From contig NZ_PDBS01000001.1 in the NCBI RefSeq assembly GCF_002572525.1, forward strand, positions 1,984,001 to 2,048,000: a stretch of DNA of 64,000 bases, given 5' to 3'. Made by a program: the position numbers and the translations under genes. Of this stretch, positions 40,276-49,186 are shown one piece after another. Position 1 is the first letter of the stretch. Every line of letters starts with the position of its first letter. Origin of the DNA: Natrinema sp. CBA1119 (GTDB taxonomy: Archaea; Halobacteriota; Halobacteria; Halobacteriales; Natrialbaceae). Under the pieces are notes generated by a model, which was not told the DNA's origin, searched no databases, and saw only the letters and a program-made list of their open reading frames with translations.

Positions 40276-41250
40276 TCAAGGTTTCAACACGACCTTTCCC
40301 GAACTCTTCCGGTCCTCGATGTACTGGTGAGCCGCCGCCGCGTCCTCGAGCGCGAACGATTTGCCGAGGATGATCTCGAGGTCGCCGCTCGCGAGTCCGT
40401 CGGTCAACTCGGGGACGGCCTTCATGACTCTGCCCGGATCGTGGACGGAGGCCTGCCCGAGGTGGAACCCTTTGATGGTCTTGTTCTCGAAGAGCAGCCG
40501 CCGGTTGCTCACCTCGGCGGGAACGCCGCTGGCGACGCCGTAGGTAACCATCCGGCCGAAGTGGCTCATCGCGTCGAGGCTGCGCTCGAAGACGTCGTCG
40601 CCGACGCTCTCGAGGACCAGATCGACTCCCGCTCCGTCGGTTTCCTCCTCGATTACCTCGCGGAAGTCCGTCTCGGTGTAGTTGATGGGGTGGTCACAGC
40701 CGAGATCCGAGGCGAGCTCGAGCTTTTCGGCGGTGCTCGCGGTGCCGAAGACCTCCGCGCCGGCGTTCGACGCCAGCTGGACGGCGGCCGTTCCGACCCC
40801 GCCCGCGGCGGCCTGGATCAGCACGGACTCGCCCTCCTCGAGGCCGCCCCACTCGAAGAGACAGGCGTGGGCGGTGAGGAACTGGACGGGGAAGCCGGCG
40901 GCCTCCTCGAAGCTCATCGCCTCGGGTATCGGAAAGAGTAGCTGTGCGTCGACGGTGGTGGATTCGGCGTAGCCGCCGGTGTCGAGCATCGCGACGACGC
41001 GGTCGCCCGCCGACACGTCCTCGACGCCGTCGCCGACGGCATCGACCGTTCCCGCGGCTTCCATCCCCGGAACATACGGCGGCTCGGGACCGCCCGGATA
41101 GTGGCCGCGCCGTTGCATGATATCGGCGAAGTTGATCCCCGCCGCCTTGATGTCGATGCGAACCTCGCCCGGCCCCGGCTCCGGTCGATCCGCGTCGATG
41201 ATCTCGAGTCGGTCGCTGTCGCCGTACTCGGTTACCTCGATCGCTTTCAT
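40276..41250 (-). CDS. NADPH:quinone oxidoreductase (zeta-crystallin-like, zinc-free MDR family)
   Basis: This 324-residue protein starts MKAIEVTEYGDSDRLEIID. The GroES-like half (1-125) lacks zinc ligands. It contains GINFADIMQRRGHYPG and YVPGMEAAGTV, as in quinone reductase. The Rossmann part has the loop LIQAAAGGVGTAAVQLA (GxxGxxG variant AAGGVG) at about 142-158, then GTASTAEK and a C-terminal GKVVLKP typical of the family. It reduces quinones or enones with NADPH. An upstream in-frame extension is Arg-rich and rejected. The LLM oxidoreductase lies upstream on the same strand with 140 bp between. Confidence 0.92.
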   Translation of the reverse strand: MKAIEVTEYGDSDRLEIIDADRPEPGPGEVRIDIKAAGINFADIMQRRGHYPGGPEPPYVPGMEAAGTVDAVGDGVEDVSAGDRVVAMLDTGGYAESTTVDAQLLFPIPEAMSFEEAAGFPVQFLTAHACLFEWGGLEEGESVLIQAAAGGVGTAAVQLASNAGAEVFGTASTAEKLELASDLGCDHPINYTETDFREVIEEETDGAGVDLVLESVGDDVFERSLDAMSHFGRMVTYGVASGVPAEVSNRRLLFENKTIKGFHLGQASVHDPGRVMKAVPELTDGLASGDLEIILGKSFALEDAAAAHQYIEDRKSSGKVVLKP

Positions 41251-41390
41251 ACGAGGTCTCACGCGAGACTCCCGCATAAAGCTCCGAGAACCGGAGTGAA
41301 CGAACACTCCGTTGTATGTTTCCCGGGTCCGTAGTGTATCGAACTCGAGTTGAACTGATACGGAACCGGCATCGGTCGCGGCAGAAACGA

Positions 41391-42314
41391 CTACAATTGC
41401 TCGATAATCTCGTCGGCGAACGTCGACAGCGCCGCCTCGCGGTCGTCGTTCCGGATCCCGACGATCGCGTGATCGAGCCCCATCGCCTCGAGTCGGCCGA
41501 AGTACTCCCGAAACCACTCGATGCCGGCCCGGAATCCGAGGTGCAGGTGCTCCGGGTCGGCCGTCGGATCGTCGGCTAACTCGACCTGAACGGCGATGGC
41601 GAACGGCTTCTGTCCCGCGGCCTCGCGCCAGTCCGCGAGGTAGTCTTCCAGCGTGCGTTCCGGGAGGTGATAGAACAACCAGCCATTCCCGTGTTCGGCG
41701 ATCCACTCGCGGGACTGGCGGGCGTGGCCGGTCGGTAACAGCGGAATCGTCTCCGCCGTCGGCTTCGGAACGACGTCGAGGTCCCCCTCGAGCGATCCCC
41801 ATCGCCCCTCGAGTTCGGGAAAGTCCTCGCGCCAGACCGTCCGGAGGGCCTCGACGGACTCGCGGAACAGGTCGCCGCGCTCCTCGCGGTCGACGCCGAA
41901 GGCGGGGTACTCGGGGTCGCGGTCGCCGGAGGCGACGCCGAGGACGAGTCGCCCATCTGAAAGCTGGTCGACGGTCGCCGCGGACTTCGCGACGTGAATG
42001 GGATGGCGGAGCGTGAGGACGACGCTCGAGGTGCCGAGCGCGACGTCGTCGGTGTGGGCCGCGACGTGGGAGAGCCACGGCCAAGTGTCGAACGTCTGGC
42101 CGGCGTCCCCGAACTTCGGCCAGTAGGTGGGGACGTCCCGCGCCCAGAGCCCGTCGAATCCGACCGCCTCCGCGTGTTTCGCGAGTCGGAGTTCGTCCGC
42201 GACGTTCGGTGTCGAGCGGTTCGACCCCGTGAGCGGGAAGCCGGCACCGAAGGTCAGGCCGTCGCTCTCGAACAGGCGTCGATAGCCCGCGTTTTCGTGT
42301 CCACCGGCAGGCAT
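41391..42314 (-). CDS. LLM class flavin-dependent (bacterial luciferase-like) oxidoreductase
   Basis: This 307-residue TIM-barrel protein has FDGLWARDVP (about 52-61), LGTSSVVLTLRHPIHVAKSAATVDQLSDGR (about 92-121), and GVASGDRDPEYPAFGV (about 126-141). These are the family's flavin-binding strands. Haloarchaeal members probably use FMN or F420 and oxidise or reduce small organics; the substrate here is unknown. The N-terminal 15 residues are polar and variable. It follows aconitase on the same strand at a 156-bp distance, and the promoter is probably its own. Confidence 0.85.
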   Translation of the reverse strand: MPAGGHENAGYRRLFESDGLTFGAGFPLTGSNRSTPNVADELRLAKHAEAVGFDGLWARDVPTYWPKFGDAGQTFDTWPWLSHVAAHTDDVALGTSSVVLTLRHPIHVAKSAATVDQLSDGRLVLGVASGDRDPEYPAFGVDREERGDLFRESVEALRTVWREDFPELEGRWGSLEGDLDVVPKPTAETIPLLPTGHARQSREWIAEHGNGWLFYHLPERTLEDYLADWREAAGQKPFAIAVQVELADDPTADPEHLHLGFRAGIEWFREYFGRLEAMGLDHAIVGIRNDDREAALSTFADEIIEQL

Positions 42315-42470
42315 TCGCTCGTGTTATCGGGCGGAGCCCTATGACGATATCGGACGACGCCGTTCGAGACGGCGCTATCGGAGTGCGCTCTCGAGAGCGT
42401 CGTCAGTCGTCGGCGAAACAAAAAGTGGAACATTCGGGTCGCGGATTGGCGGCCGAGTCGTCGGCTCTGA

Positions 42471-44441
42471 TCAGTCGTCGGCGGGCGCGGCACCGCTGCC
42501 GCCTTCGGCCTGGTCTTTCGTCCAGGCGAGCTTGCCACCGGCGGCGAGGATTGCGCGCTCGCGTTCGGAGGCGTCGAGCGTTGCGGTGTACTCCTCGTCG
42601 CCGACGCGGACCGTGAACTCTTCCTGTCCGCTGGTGACGGCGTCGTAGACGTCGTCGACGATCTCGATCTGGTCGCCCTGATCGATGTTCTCGTAGGTGT
42701 CCTCGTCGATCGTCAGCGGGATGATCCCGAAGTTGAAGAGGTTCGCGCGGTGGATGCGTGCGAAGCTCTGTGCGAGGACGCCCTCGATACCGAGGTACAT
42801 CGGACAGAGTGCAGCGTGCTCACGCGAGGAGCCCTGTCCGTAGTTCTCGCCGGCGACGAGGAAGCCGCCGTCGGCCTCGAGCGCGCGGTCGGCGAAGGTG
42901 TCGTCGACGCGCGAGAGGGTGAACTCGGAGAGCTTGGGGACGTTCGACCGGTACATCAGGATGTCCTGCGTCGCAGGGATGATGTGGTCGGTCGTGATGT
43001 TGTCCTCCATCTTCAGGAGCGCCTCACCCGCAATATCGGTCCCGAGCTGGTCCTTCAGCGGGACGTCGCCGATGTTCGGGCCCTTGATGAGTTCGTCGTC
43101 GACGGCCTCGTCGGGACTGATGAGGTCCGTCTTGGAGCCGTCGTACTCGTCGGGGAGTTCGATGCCGGGGGCCTCGAGGTCGCCGAGTTCGTCGGCGAGG
43201 TTACGCGGATCGACGATTTCGCCCTTGATCGAGGCGGCGGCGGCGACCTCCGGCGAACAGAGGTAGACGTTGTCGTCTTCGATACCCGAGCGGCCCTCGA
43301 AGTTGCGGTTGAAGGTTCGCAGCGAGACGGAGTCCGAGGAGGGGACGTGACCGATGCCGATACAGGCACCACACGTCGCCTCGGAGAAGTTGACGCCGGC
43401 GGCCATCATCTCCGCAACCCAGCCCTCGCGGGCGAGCATCTCGGAGGCCTGCTTGGAGCCGGGCGCGACGATCGTTTCGGTCTCCATCGAGGTTTCGCGT
43501 CCCTCGAGCATCTTGGCGACGGGGAGGATGTCCTCGTAGCCGCCGTTCGTACAGGAGCCGACGATGACCTGCTCGACGGACTCGCCTTCGACTTCGCTGA
43601 CGGGAACGACCTTGTCGGGCATCGAGGGCTGTGCGATCAGCGGCTCGAGGTCGGAGAGGTCGACGACGATCTCGTCGTCGTAGTCGGCGTCGTCATCGGG
43701 CTGGAGCTCGACGTACTCGTCGCCGCGGCCGACGCGCTCGAGGTAGTCCTCGGTCTGGTGGTCGGTCGGGAAGATCGACGTCGTCGCGCCGAGTTCCGTT
43801 CCCATGTTGGTGATGGTCATCCGCTCGGGTGCGGTCAGGGTCTCGACGCCCGGACCGGTGTACTCGAGGATTTTGCCGACGCCGCCCTTGACGCTCAGTC
43901 GGCGGAGCAGCTCCAAGATGACGTCCTTTGCGGTGGCCCACTCGGGAAGCTCGCCCTCGAGGCGAACGCTGACGATCTCGGGCATCTCGATGTAGTACGG
44001 TGCGCCGCCCATAGCGACGGTGACGTCGATCCCGCCGGAGCCGATGGCGAGTTCGCCGATTCCGCCGGGCGTCGGGGTGTGGCTGTCGGAACCGAGCAGC
44101 GTCTTGCCGGGCGCAGCGAAGTTCTCGCGGTGGACGTTGTGGCAGATGCCGTTACCGGGGCGAGAGAAATGTGCCCCGTATTTACCGGCCGCAGAACGCA
44201 GGAAACGGTGGTCGTCGGTATTCTTAAAGTCGAACTGATATGTCTGGTGGTCGCAGTACTGCGCTGCGATCTCGGTCTGGACCTCGTCCAGCCCCATGGC
44301 TTCGAACTGGAGCCAGACCATGGTCCCGGTCGTGTCCTGGGTAAGTACCTGATCGATCTCGATCCCGATCTCCTCGCCGGTCTCGAGTTCGCCCTCGACG
44401 AGGTGGTCGTCGAGAATCTTCTCGGTGAGAGTCTGTCCCAT
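42471..44441 (-). CDS. acnA: Aconitate hydratase
   Basis: This 656-residue iron-sulfur enzyme interconverts citrate and isocitrate in the TCA cycle. The start MGQTLTEKILDDHLV is the conserved archaeal/LeuC-like form. Cluster ligands are in GSCTNGGYEDI and in ATCGACIGIG (two Cys, C-x2-C). DSHTPTPGG and the C-terminal swivel-domain ENYGQGSSREHAALCP (with the active-site Ser) are diagnostic. The length matches the 650-residue archaeal aconitases. A TATA-like TTTATC box on the minus strand at 44476-44468 precedes the ATG by about 30 bases, so the mRNA is probably leaderless and highly expressed. Confidence 0.95.
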   Translation of the reverse strand: MGQTLTEKILDDHLVEGELETGEEIGIEIDQVLTQDTTGTMVWLQFEAMGLDEVQTEIAAQYCDHQTYQFDFKNTDDHRFLRSAAGKYGAHFSRPGNGICHNVHRENFAAPGKTLLGSDSHTPTPGGIGELAIGSGGIDVTVAMGGAPYYIEMPEIVSVRLEGELPEWATAKDVILELLRRLSVKGGVGKILEYTGPGVETLTAPERMTITNMGTELGATTSIFPTDHQTEDYLERVGRGDEYVELQPDDDADYDDEIVVDLSDLEPLIAQPSMPDKVVPVSEVEGESVEQVIVGSCTNGGYEDILPVAKMLEGRETSMETETIVAPGSKQASEMLAREGWVAEMMAAGVNFSEATCGACIGIGHVPSSDSVSLRTFNRNFEGRSGIEDDNVYLCSPEVAAAASIKGEIVDPRNLADELGDLEAPGIELPDEYDGSKTDLISPDEAVDDELIKGPNIGDVPLKDQLGTDIAGEALLKMEDNITTDHIIPATQDILMYRSNVPKLSEFTLSRVDDTFADRALEADGGFLVAGENYGQGSSREHAALCPMYLGIEGVLAQSFARIHRANLFNFGIIPLTIDEDTYENIDQGDQIEIVDDVYDAVTSGQEEFTVRVGDEEYTATLDASERERAILAAGGKLAWTKDQAEGGSGAAPADD

Positions 44442-44712
44442 AGCACCCAGAACTCGGCTTTCCGTCCTGATAAATCCAGCGTGTTTCTGTGAGGGCTGAC
44501 CGGCGTGTGGGGGTCCGGAACGGAGGGTTTCGAGTAAGTATTGCCGATTGAGTCCCGGCTCGTCAGACGAGACGCAGACCCCAGTCGTTCACTCGCTACC
44601 GGGGCGTTAGCGCTGTTTCGGTCCAAAGGCTTTCGTGTCGATTGGTACCGACCCGTCGAGCCGTCGCGAACGGATACGCTTTTGCCGTCGCCGCAGCGTT
44701 GAGCCAACAGAC

Positions 44713-45195
44713 ATGTTCCGTTCCGGTGCCTTCGTCGCCGACCACGTCTCGCCGACGACCGACGCGCAGGTCCAGCCCAACGGCGTCGATCTCACCGCCG
44801 ACGTCGTCTTCGAGCAGCTGGAACCGGGCCGCATTGGTCGGGACGGCAAACAGATCGGCGACCGCGTCGCTCGCCCGCTCGAGGAACTCGAGGAGGCCGA
44901 TCCCGACACCTACTACCTGCCGACGGGGAGCTACGTCGTCCGCTACGGCGAGCGGATCGCGATTCCGGAGGGCCACGTCGGCTTCGTCTATCCCCGCTCC
45001 TCGCTCATGCGCAACTCCTGTATGCTCAATACGGCGGTCTGGGACGCCGGCTACGAGGGACGGGGCGAGGGACTGTTACAGGTCCACCACGACGTCGAAC
45101 TCGAGCGCGGCGCTCGAATCGCCCAGCTCGTCTTCGCCGAAGCCGACCACGAGGACGTCTACGATGGGAGCTATCAGGGCGAGAACCTCGAGTAG
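44713..45195 (+). CDS. dut: Deoxyuridine 5'-triphosphate nucleotidohydrolase (Dcd/DUT family)
   Basis: This 160-residue enzyme hydrolyses dUTP to dUMP and keeps uracil out of DNA. Typical trimeric Dcd/dUTPase elements are MFRSGAFVADHVSPTTDAQV, QPNGVDLTADVVFEQL, YYLPTGSYVVRYGERI, VGFVYPRSSLMRNSC and LNTAVWDAGYEGRGEGLLQV. PRSSLMRN and the YEGRGEG stretch are the motifs closest to the substrate. The start at 44713 omits 26 Arg-rich upstream codons. It is divergent from aconitase. dCTP deaminase activity cannot be excluded by sequence, but the haloarchaeal proteins are usually assigned as dUTPase. Confidence 0.88.
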   Translation: MFRSGAFVADHVSPTTDAQVQPNGVDLTADVVFEQLEPGRIGRDGKQIGDRVARPLEELEEADPDTYYLPTGSYVVRYGERIAIPEGHVGFVYPRSSLMRNSCMLNTAVWDAGYEGRGEGLLQVHHDVELERGARIAQLVFAEADHEDVYDGSYQGENLE

Positions 45196-45289
45196 CCGGT
45201 TGGCGTCGCTTCGTCCCCCGGCACCGGCGAGCCGGTACCGGTTCGCGTACCGTTTTGGCGCTCCCCCGCGTCTACTCGTGTGACACCCG

Positions 45290-45844
45290 ATGATGGCGAC
45301 TACCCACGTATTCACTGGGCTCGCGGTTGTCGCACCGGTCGCGTACGTGGCCCCCGATTTCGCGGTCGCGCTGGCGGTCGGTGCGATCCTCGGCGGGCTC
45401 GCCCCCGATTTCGACCTCATCCGTACGCATCGGCGGACGCTCCACTTTCCCGTCGCCGGGCTCGTCGTCGCCGTCCCCGCGGTCGTCCTCGCCGCCGTCT
45501 CACCCTTGATTCTCACGCTCGCGCTGGCCGCGTTCGTCGTCACGGCTTGGCTACACGCCGCGAGCGATTCGATCGGCGGCGGCCCCGAGATGGACCCATG
45601 GAACGATCGCACGGAGCGTGCGGTCTACGATCACGTTCGCGGCCGATGGATACGCCCGCGGCGGTGGATCCGTTACGACGGTGCCCCCGAAGACGCCGTT
45701 CTCGGCGTCGCGCTCGCGATCCCGGCGCTCGTCGTCTTCGACGGCTGGCTCACGGCCGTGATCGCCGGCGGCGTCACCGTCTCGCTGGTCTACGCGCTCC
45801 TTCGGCGACGACTGGTCGCGTGGACGCCCGACTGGCTCGAGTAG
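45290..45844 (+). CDS. Membrane-bound metal-dependent hydrolase, YdjM-like
   Basis: This 184-residue membrane protein starts MMATTHVFTGLAVVAPVAYV. The DUF457/YdjM pattern is visible: THVFTGL with a metal His at the N-terminus, GGLAPDFDLI with Asp-Asp in helix 2 (residues 34-43), and TAWLHAASDSIGGGPE at about 84-99, with a third metal His. There are about five helices. Members carry a membrane-embedded metal centre; catalytic roles are poorly known. It starts 94 bp after dut and is followed by another membrane protein 78 bp downstream, probably in one transcript. Confidence 0.75.
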   Translation: MMATTHVFTGLAVVAPVAYVAPDFAVALAVGAILGGLAPDFDLIRTHRRTLHFPVAGLVVAVPAVVLAAVSPLILTLALAAFVVTAWLHAASDSIGGGPEMDPWNDRTERAVYDHVRGRWIRPRRWIRYDGAPEDAVLGVALAIPALVVFDGWLTAVIAGGVTVSLVYALLRRRLVAWTPDWLE

Positions 45845-45922
45845 CGGGACGTGACGGCGAGACGGACTGTCTCTCGGCTGGAAGTCGGAACCCTGATACG
45901 CCCGCTCCTCGAGCGGCTCCGT

Positions 45923-46387
45923 ATGGTCGACGCGCTCGTCGCCAGAACGACTCACCTGGTCTTTGCTGCACTCTGGGCCGGTAGCGTTTGTTTCGTCGCA
46001 GCCGTCGTCCTGCCACTGGCACGCGACGGCGCGTTCAACACGACCCGCCCGCTCGAGGTCATCTCGGGAAAGCTCACGACCGTCTCCCGGGTGAGCTCGC
46101 TCGTCCTGTTCCTCTCGGGGAGTCACCTCGCGGGCACCGTCTACACGGCCGACAGCCTGTTCGGGTCGACCAACGGGCGGCTGGTGCTCGCGATGGTCGC
46201 GCTCTGGCTGGCCCTGACAGCACTCGTCGAGATCGCGGCGAAGCGCTTCGAGGCCGGGCTCACCGGGAAGAAGATCCGTGAGCCGGCCCGCGAGGCGCTA
46301 CCGGTGTTCCGGGCGGCCGCCGTCGTCGCCGTCGGACTGCTGGTCGTCGCCGGGCTGCTTTCGGCGAACGTCGGACGACTTCTGTGA
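45923..46387 (+). CDS. Four-helix membrane protein, CopD/DUF4149-like
   Basis: This 154-residue protein is read from ATG 45923 (MVDALVARTTHLVFAALWAG). Four hydrophobic helices span about 8-30, 50-70, 82-105 and 128-150. The first has the H-x-x-x-A-L-W-x-G-S pattern found in CopD and DUF4149 proteins. The loop TAKRFEAGLTGKKIREPAREAL is basic and likely faces the cytoplasm. There is no metal motif beyond the single His. Cu uptake cannot be claimed. It is the second of two membrane proteins after dut. Confidence 0.6.
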   Translation: MVDALVARTTHLVFAALWAGSVCFVAAVVLPLARDGAFNTTRPLEVISGKLTTVSRVSSLVLFLSGSHLAGTVYTADSLFGSTNGRLVLAMVALWLALTALVEIAAKRFEAGLTGKKIREPAREALPVFRAAAVVAVGLLVVAGLLSANVGRLL

Positions 46388-46482
46388 CCTGCAGCGCTGA
46401 CGGGCGTTTTTCGACATCGAACCTCTCGGAAATGAACATTCTTGCGAAAGATACTTAGTCAGTTACTGTAAGGTACTCGCTA

Positions 46483-46917
46483 ATGATCAGGGGTAAAGAC
46501 ATGGCCATCTCGCTTCTCGCGGTGGGATCAGCTGCTGTGGCCGGCTACGTTCTCCGCTCCGAGCGAACAGGAACCTGCACGTCGCGATCGAAAGCGGATC
46601 TCGGCGCCCGTCTCGTCGGCCCGGCCGACGTTCCGGACGACGCGACGGTCGTCGACGCGTCCGCACGACGACTCGGCGAGATTCCCGGCGCTCGCCGAGC
46701 GCTGGATCGAGCCGTCCGTAACGGCGCGCGTGACGAGTGGGAACACATCACGCTCGAGAGCGACGGCGCGTGGTCGGTCGTCGACCGCATCCGCCAGTCA
46801 CTGCCCTACTACGATGCCGATACCGGTTCGTACAACGGTGTATACGTCCGATACAACGATCGCATCGTCGTTCTGGATGCGATCGGCTGGGCCCACCTCG
46901 AGGAACCGATTCAGTAA
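46483..46917 (+). CDS. Hypothetical protein with N-terminal membrane anchor
   Basis: This 144-residue protein starts MIRGKDMAISLLAVGSAAVAGYVLRSER, a short signal/anchor helix (7-24). The rest is a soluble, charged domain, with helices ASARRLGEIPGARRALDRAVRNG and a C-terminal beta-rich part (GSYNGVYVRYNDRIVVLDAIGWAHLEEP). I recognise no family. The N-terminal tail suggests a membrane-tethered protein facing outward or inward. It is 96 bp downstream of the CopD-like gene and 56 bp upstream of a large histidine kinase, so it might be cotranscribed with the kinase. Confidence 0.6.
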   Translation: MIRGKDMAISLLAVGSAAVAGYVLRSERTGTCTSRSKADLGARLVGPADVPDDATVVDASARRLGEIPGARRALDRAVRNGARDEWEHITLESDGAWSVVDRIRQSLPYYDADTGSYNGVYVRYNDRIVVLDAIGWAHLEEPIQ

Positions 46918-46973
46918 CCGCAGTCGGCAGCCCGAAGCTATTCCGATCCCATCTGCCATAACAGTAATCCCGG

Positions 46974-48968
46974 ATGGCTCCCTCCATTGGGCCGACAGTG
47001 ACTGGAACCGGGCAGCCCGTCGTCTTCGTCGGCAACGAGTCACCGATGGGGGAACTCGCGGTCGAATTCGAGATCGTGACGGTGCGAGAACGGACTCGGG
47101 CGGTCGATCGCGTTGAAACAGCCGCCGTTAGTTGCGTCGTCGTCGATGGGCGCGAGGACGACCGCCTCGAGACCGTCGCTGCGGTGCGCGAGGCCGCGCC
47201 GTCAGTCCCGATTCTCTACGTGACGGCGACGCCCGACGGCACCGCCGCGGCCGCAGCGACGCGTGCGGGAGCGACGGAGTACTTCGCCGGCGCGACCGAC
47301 GAGACGCTCGTCGACCGCGTCGCTACCCTCTCGGTCGACAACACCGACGCTCACCGGGCGGCGACCGGTTCGATCCGAGCCGGGCCCGGCGCTCGAGCCC
47401 CCCTCGCCGAGCGAGACGGCAACCGGGAGCCCGTCTCCGTGGGGAACCACCGCGCGGACGTCGTGACCCAGTTGCTCGAGACGACGCGAGCCCTGTTCTC
47501 CTGTGAGTTGCGCGAGGACGTCGCGGAGGTCGTCGTCGACGCCGCCGAACGGGTGCTCGGCTTCGACGTCGTCTCGGTTCGCCTCTACGAGTGCGACGCC
47601 GATGACCTGGTCCTCACCGCGGCCTCCGACGCGGTCGGTGACCTGTTCAGCGAGCGAAAGCGCGTCGACGTTTCCAAGAGCGAGATGGGTGACTCGTTCC
47701 GTCGATCCGAACCGGTCATCTTCGAGGACCTGCAGAACAGCTCGCAGTACGATTACGGACCGCTTCGGGGCGCGATGACCATTCCGATTGCCGACCACGG
47801 CCTCCTCAACGTCGGTTCGCCGGTCAGCGGTGCGTTCGACGACCACCACGTCCAACTCGCACAGCTGTTGACGGCCAGCGCGGCGGCCGCGCTCGAACGA
47901 GCCGACCGCCGCGAGGACCTCCTCCGGCACGAACGGGTCCTCGAGACCGTCGAGGGGATGGTGTATGCGACCGACGGCGACAGCCGGCTGACGCTTGTGA
48001 CCGACCCGCTAGCCGAGCGTCTGGGATACGATCGCGACGACCTCCTCGGCGAACACGTCTCGCTCATCTTCGACGAGCAGGCCTACGACCGTGCGGTCCG
48101 ACACGTCGAGGAGTTGCTCGCGGATCCCCAGCGAGACAGCGGTCCCCTCGAGGCGACCTACACGACCGCGGACGGCGAGCGGTTCCCGGTCGAGATCGAG
48201 TGCTCGCTGTTACCCGGCGTCGACGGGAGCTTCCGCGGTACCGTCAGCGTCGTCAGGGACATCACCCAACGCAAAGAGCGCGAACAGTATCTGCAGGTGC
48301 TCAATCGCGTCCTCCGGCACAACCTGCGCAACGATCTCACCGTCGTTATCGGCTACGCCGAACTGCTCTCCGAACGGCTCGACGACGATGCCCTCGTGGC
48401 CGCCGCCGACAGGCTCCGCGAGACCGCGACCGGCCTCGCCCGGACCAGCGAGAAAACGCGGACCATTCAGTACGCACTCGATCGGGACGGCGATCTCGAG
48501 CCGATCGATGTCGCCGAAATCATCGACGACGCTGTCGACGCGTTCGACGCCGCCGACGCCACGCTCTCCGTCTCGACGGCCGACGCCTGCCGCGCGTGGG
48601 CCGATCCGGGGCTGCGAGCCGTCGTCGACAACCTCCTCGAGAACGCGCTTCAGCACACGGGGCCGGAGCCGACCGTCGAGGTGTCGGTCACCCGCGACGG
48701 CGAGGCGGTTCACCTCTCGGTCGCCGACGACGGCCCCGGTATCCCGCCGGCGGAGATCGACGTCGTCACCGGCGAGACCGACATCACGCAACTGACCCAC
48801 AGCAGCGGCCTCGGCCTCTGGCTGGTCCGCTGGATGATCGACAGCTACGGCGGCAGCATCTCGTTCGCAAAGTCGACCATCGGCGGCAGTCGCGTCGAAA
48901 TCACGCTCGAGGCCGCGCCGTCCGACCCCTCGGACGCGGTGCGATCCGGCGGTCGGCCGAGTTCCTGA
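46974..48968 (+). CDS. Multidomain sensor histidine kinase (receiver-like, GAF, PAS, HisKA, HATPase)
   Basis: This is a 664-residue soluble protein. Residues about 15-125 resemble a receiver: CVVVDGRED supplies the Asp and ILYVTATPDG the Thr. But the conserved Lys near the end is replaced (EYFAGA), so phosphorylation is uncertain. Residues about 160-315 form a GAF domain, and about 320-440 a PAS domain (MVYATDGDSRLTLVTDPLAERLGY). The kinase core follows with VLNRVLRHNLRNDL (phospho-His), NLLENALQHTG, DDGPGIPPAE and SGLGLWLVRWMIDSYGG. No membrane segment is present, so it senses cytoplasmic signals. No response regulator is adjacent. Confidence 0.88.
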   Translation: MAPSIGPTVTGTGQPVVFVGNESPMGELAVEFEIVTVRERTRAVDRVETAAVSCVVVDGREDDRLETVAAVREAAPSVPILYVTATPDGTAAAAATRAGATEYFAGATDETLVDRVATLSVDNTDAHRAATGSIRAGPGARAPLAERDGNREPVSVGNHRADVVTQLLETTRALFSCELREDVAEVVVDAAERVLGFDVVSVRLYECDADDLVLTAASDAVGDLFSERKRVDVSKSEMGDSFRRSEPVIFEDLQNSSQYDYGPLRGAMTIPIADHGLLNVGSPVSGAFDDHHVQLAQLLTASAAAALERADRREDLLRHERVLETVEGMVYATDGDSRLTLVTDPLAERLGYDRDDLLGEHVSLIFDEQAYDRAVRHVEELLADPQRDSGPLEATYTTADGERFPVEIECSLLPGVDGSFRGTVSVVRDITQRKEREQYLQVLNRVLRHNLRNDLTVVIGYAELLSERLDDDALVAAADRLRETATGLARTSEKTRTIQYALDRDGDLEPIDVAEIIDDAVDAFDAADATLSVSTADACRAWADPGLRAVVDNLLENALQHTGPEPTVEVSVTRDGEAVHLSVADDGPGIPPAEIDVVTGETDITQLTHSSGLGLWLVRWMIDSYGGSISFAKSTIGGSRVEITLEAAPSDPSDAVRSGGRPSS

Positions 48969-49091
48969 CCCGATTTTGCGGCCAGGCTGGTCCGGGCCGC
49001 CACGACGATCGACCGAGCCCGCTGCAGCTATCGAACGGACCTCTCGGCCGCAATGAACCGAGACTGCTACTCGACCGCACAGAACCGTATT

Positions 49092-49169
49092 CACTGCCAC
49101 ACCGGCCGCCACCGAACTGCAACCACTGCTACACTGACCGCCACCGAACCGCAACCACTACCACACCGG
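49092..49169. repeat. 32-bp tandem repeat before gnd, 2.4 copies
   Basis: Units CCGCCACCGAACTGCAACCA... at 49106-49137 and its near-copy at 49138-49169 have period 32, with a partial copy before them (CACTGCCACACCGG at 49092-49105). The array ends 17 bp before the gnd ATG, inside its promoter. Its role is unknown. It could affect transcription start or binding of a regulator. Confidence 0.6.
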
Positions 49170-49186
49170 GCGGCCGACGCCTATCC

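Noticed and set aside
40276..42084. 602-codon frame joining the quinone reductase to sequence opposite the LLM gene
   Set aside because: The first 278 codons are Arg-rich shadow of the LLM oxidoreductase frame. The true start is 41250.
48200..49186. N-terminal extension of gnd through the kinase gene and the tandem repeat
   Set aside because: The extension is Arg/Pro-rich and overlaps the kinase, and the Rossmann start MQLGLIGLGRMG is at 49187.
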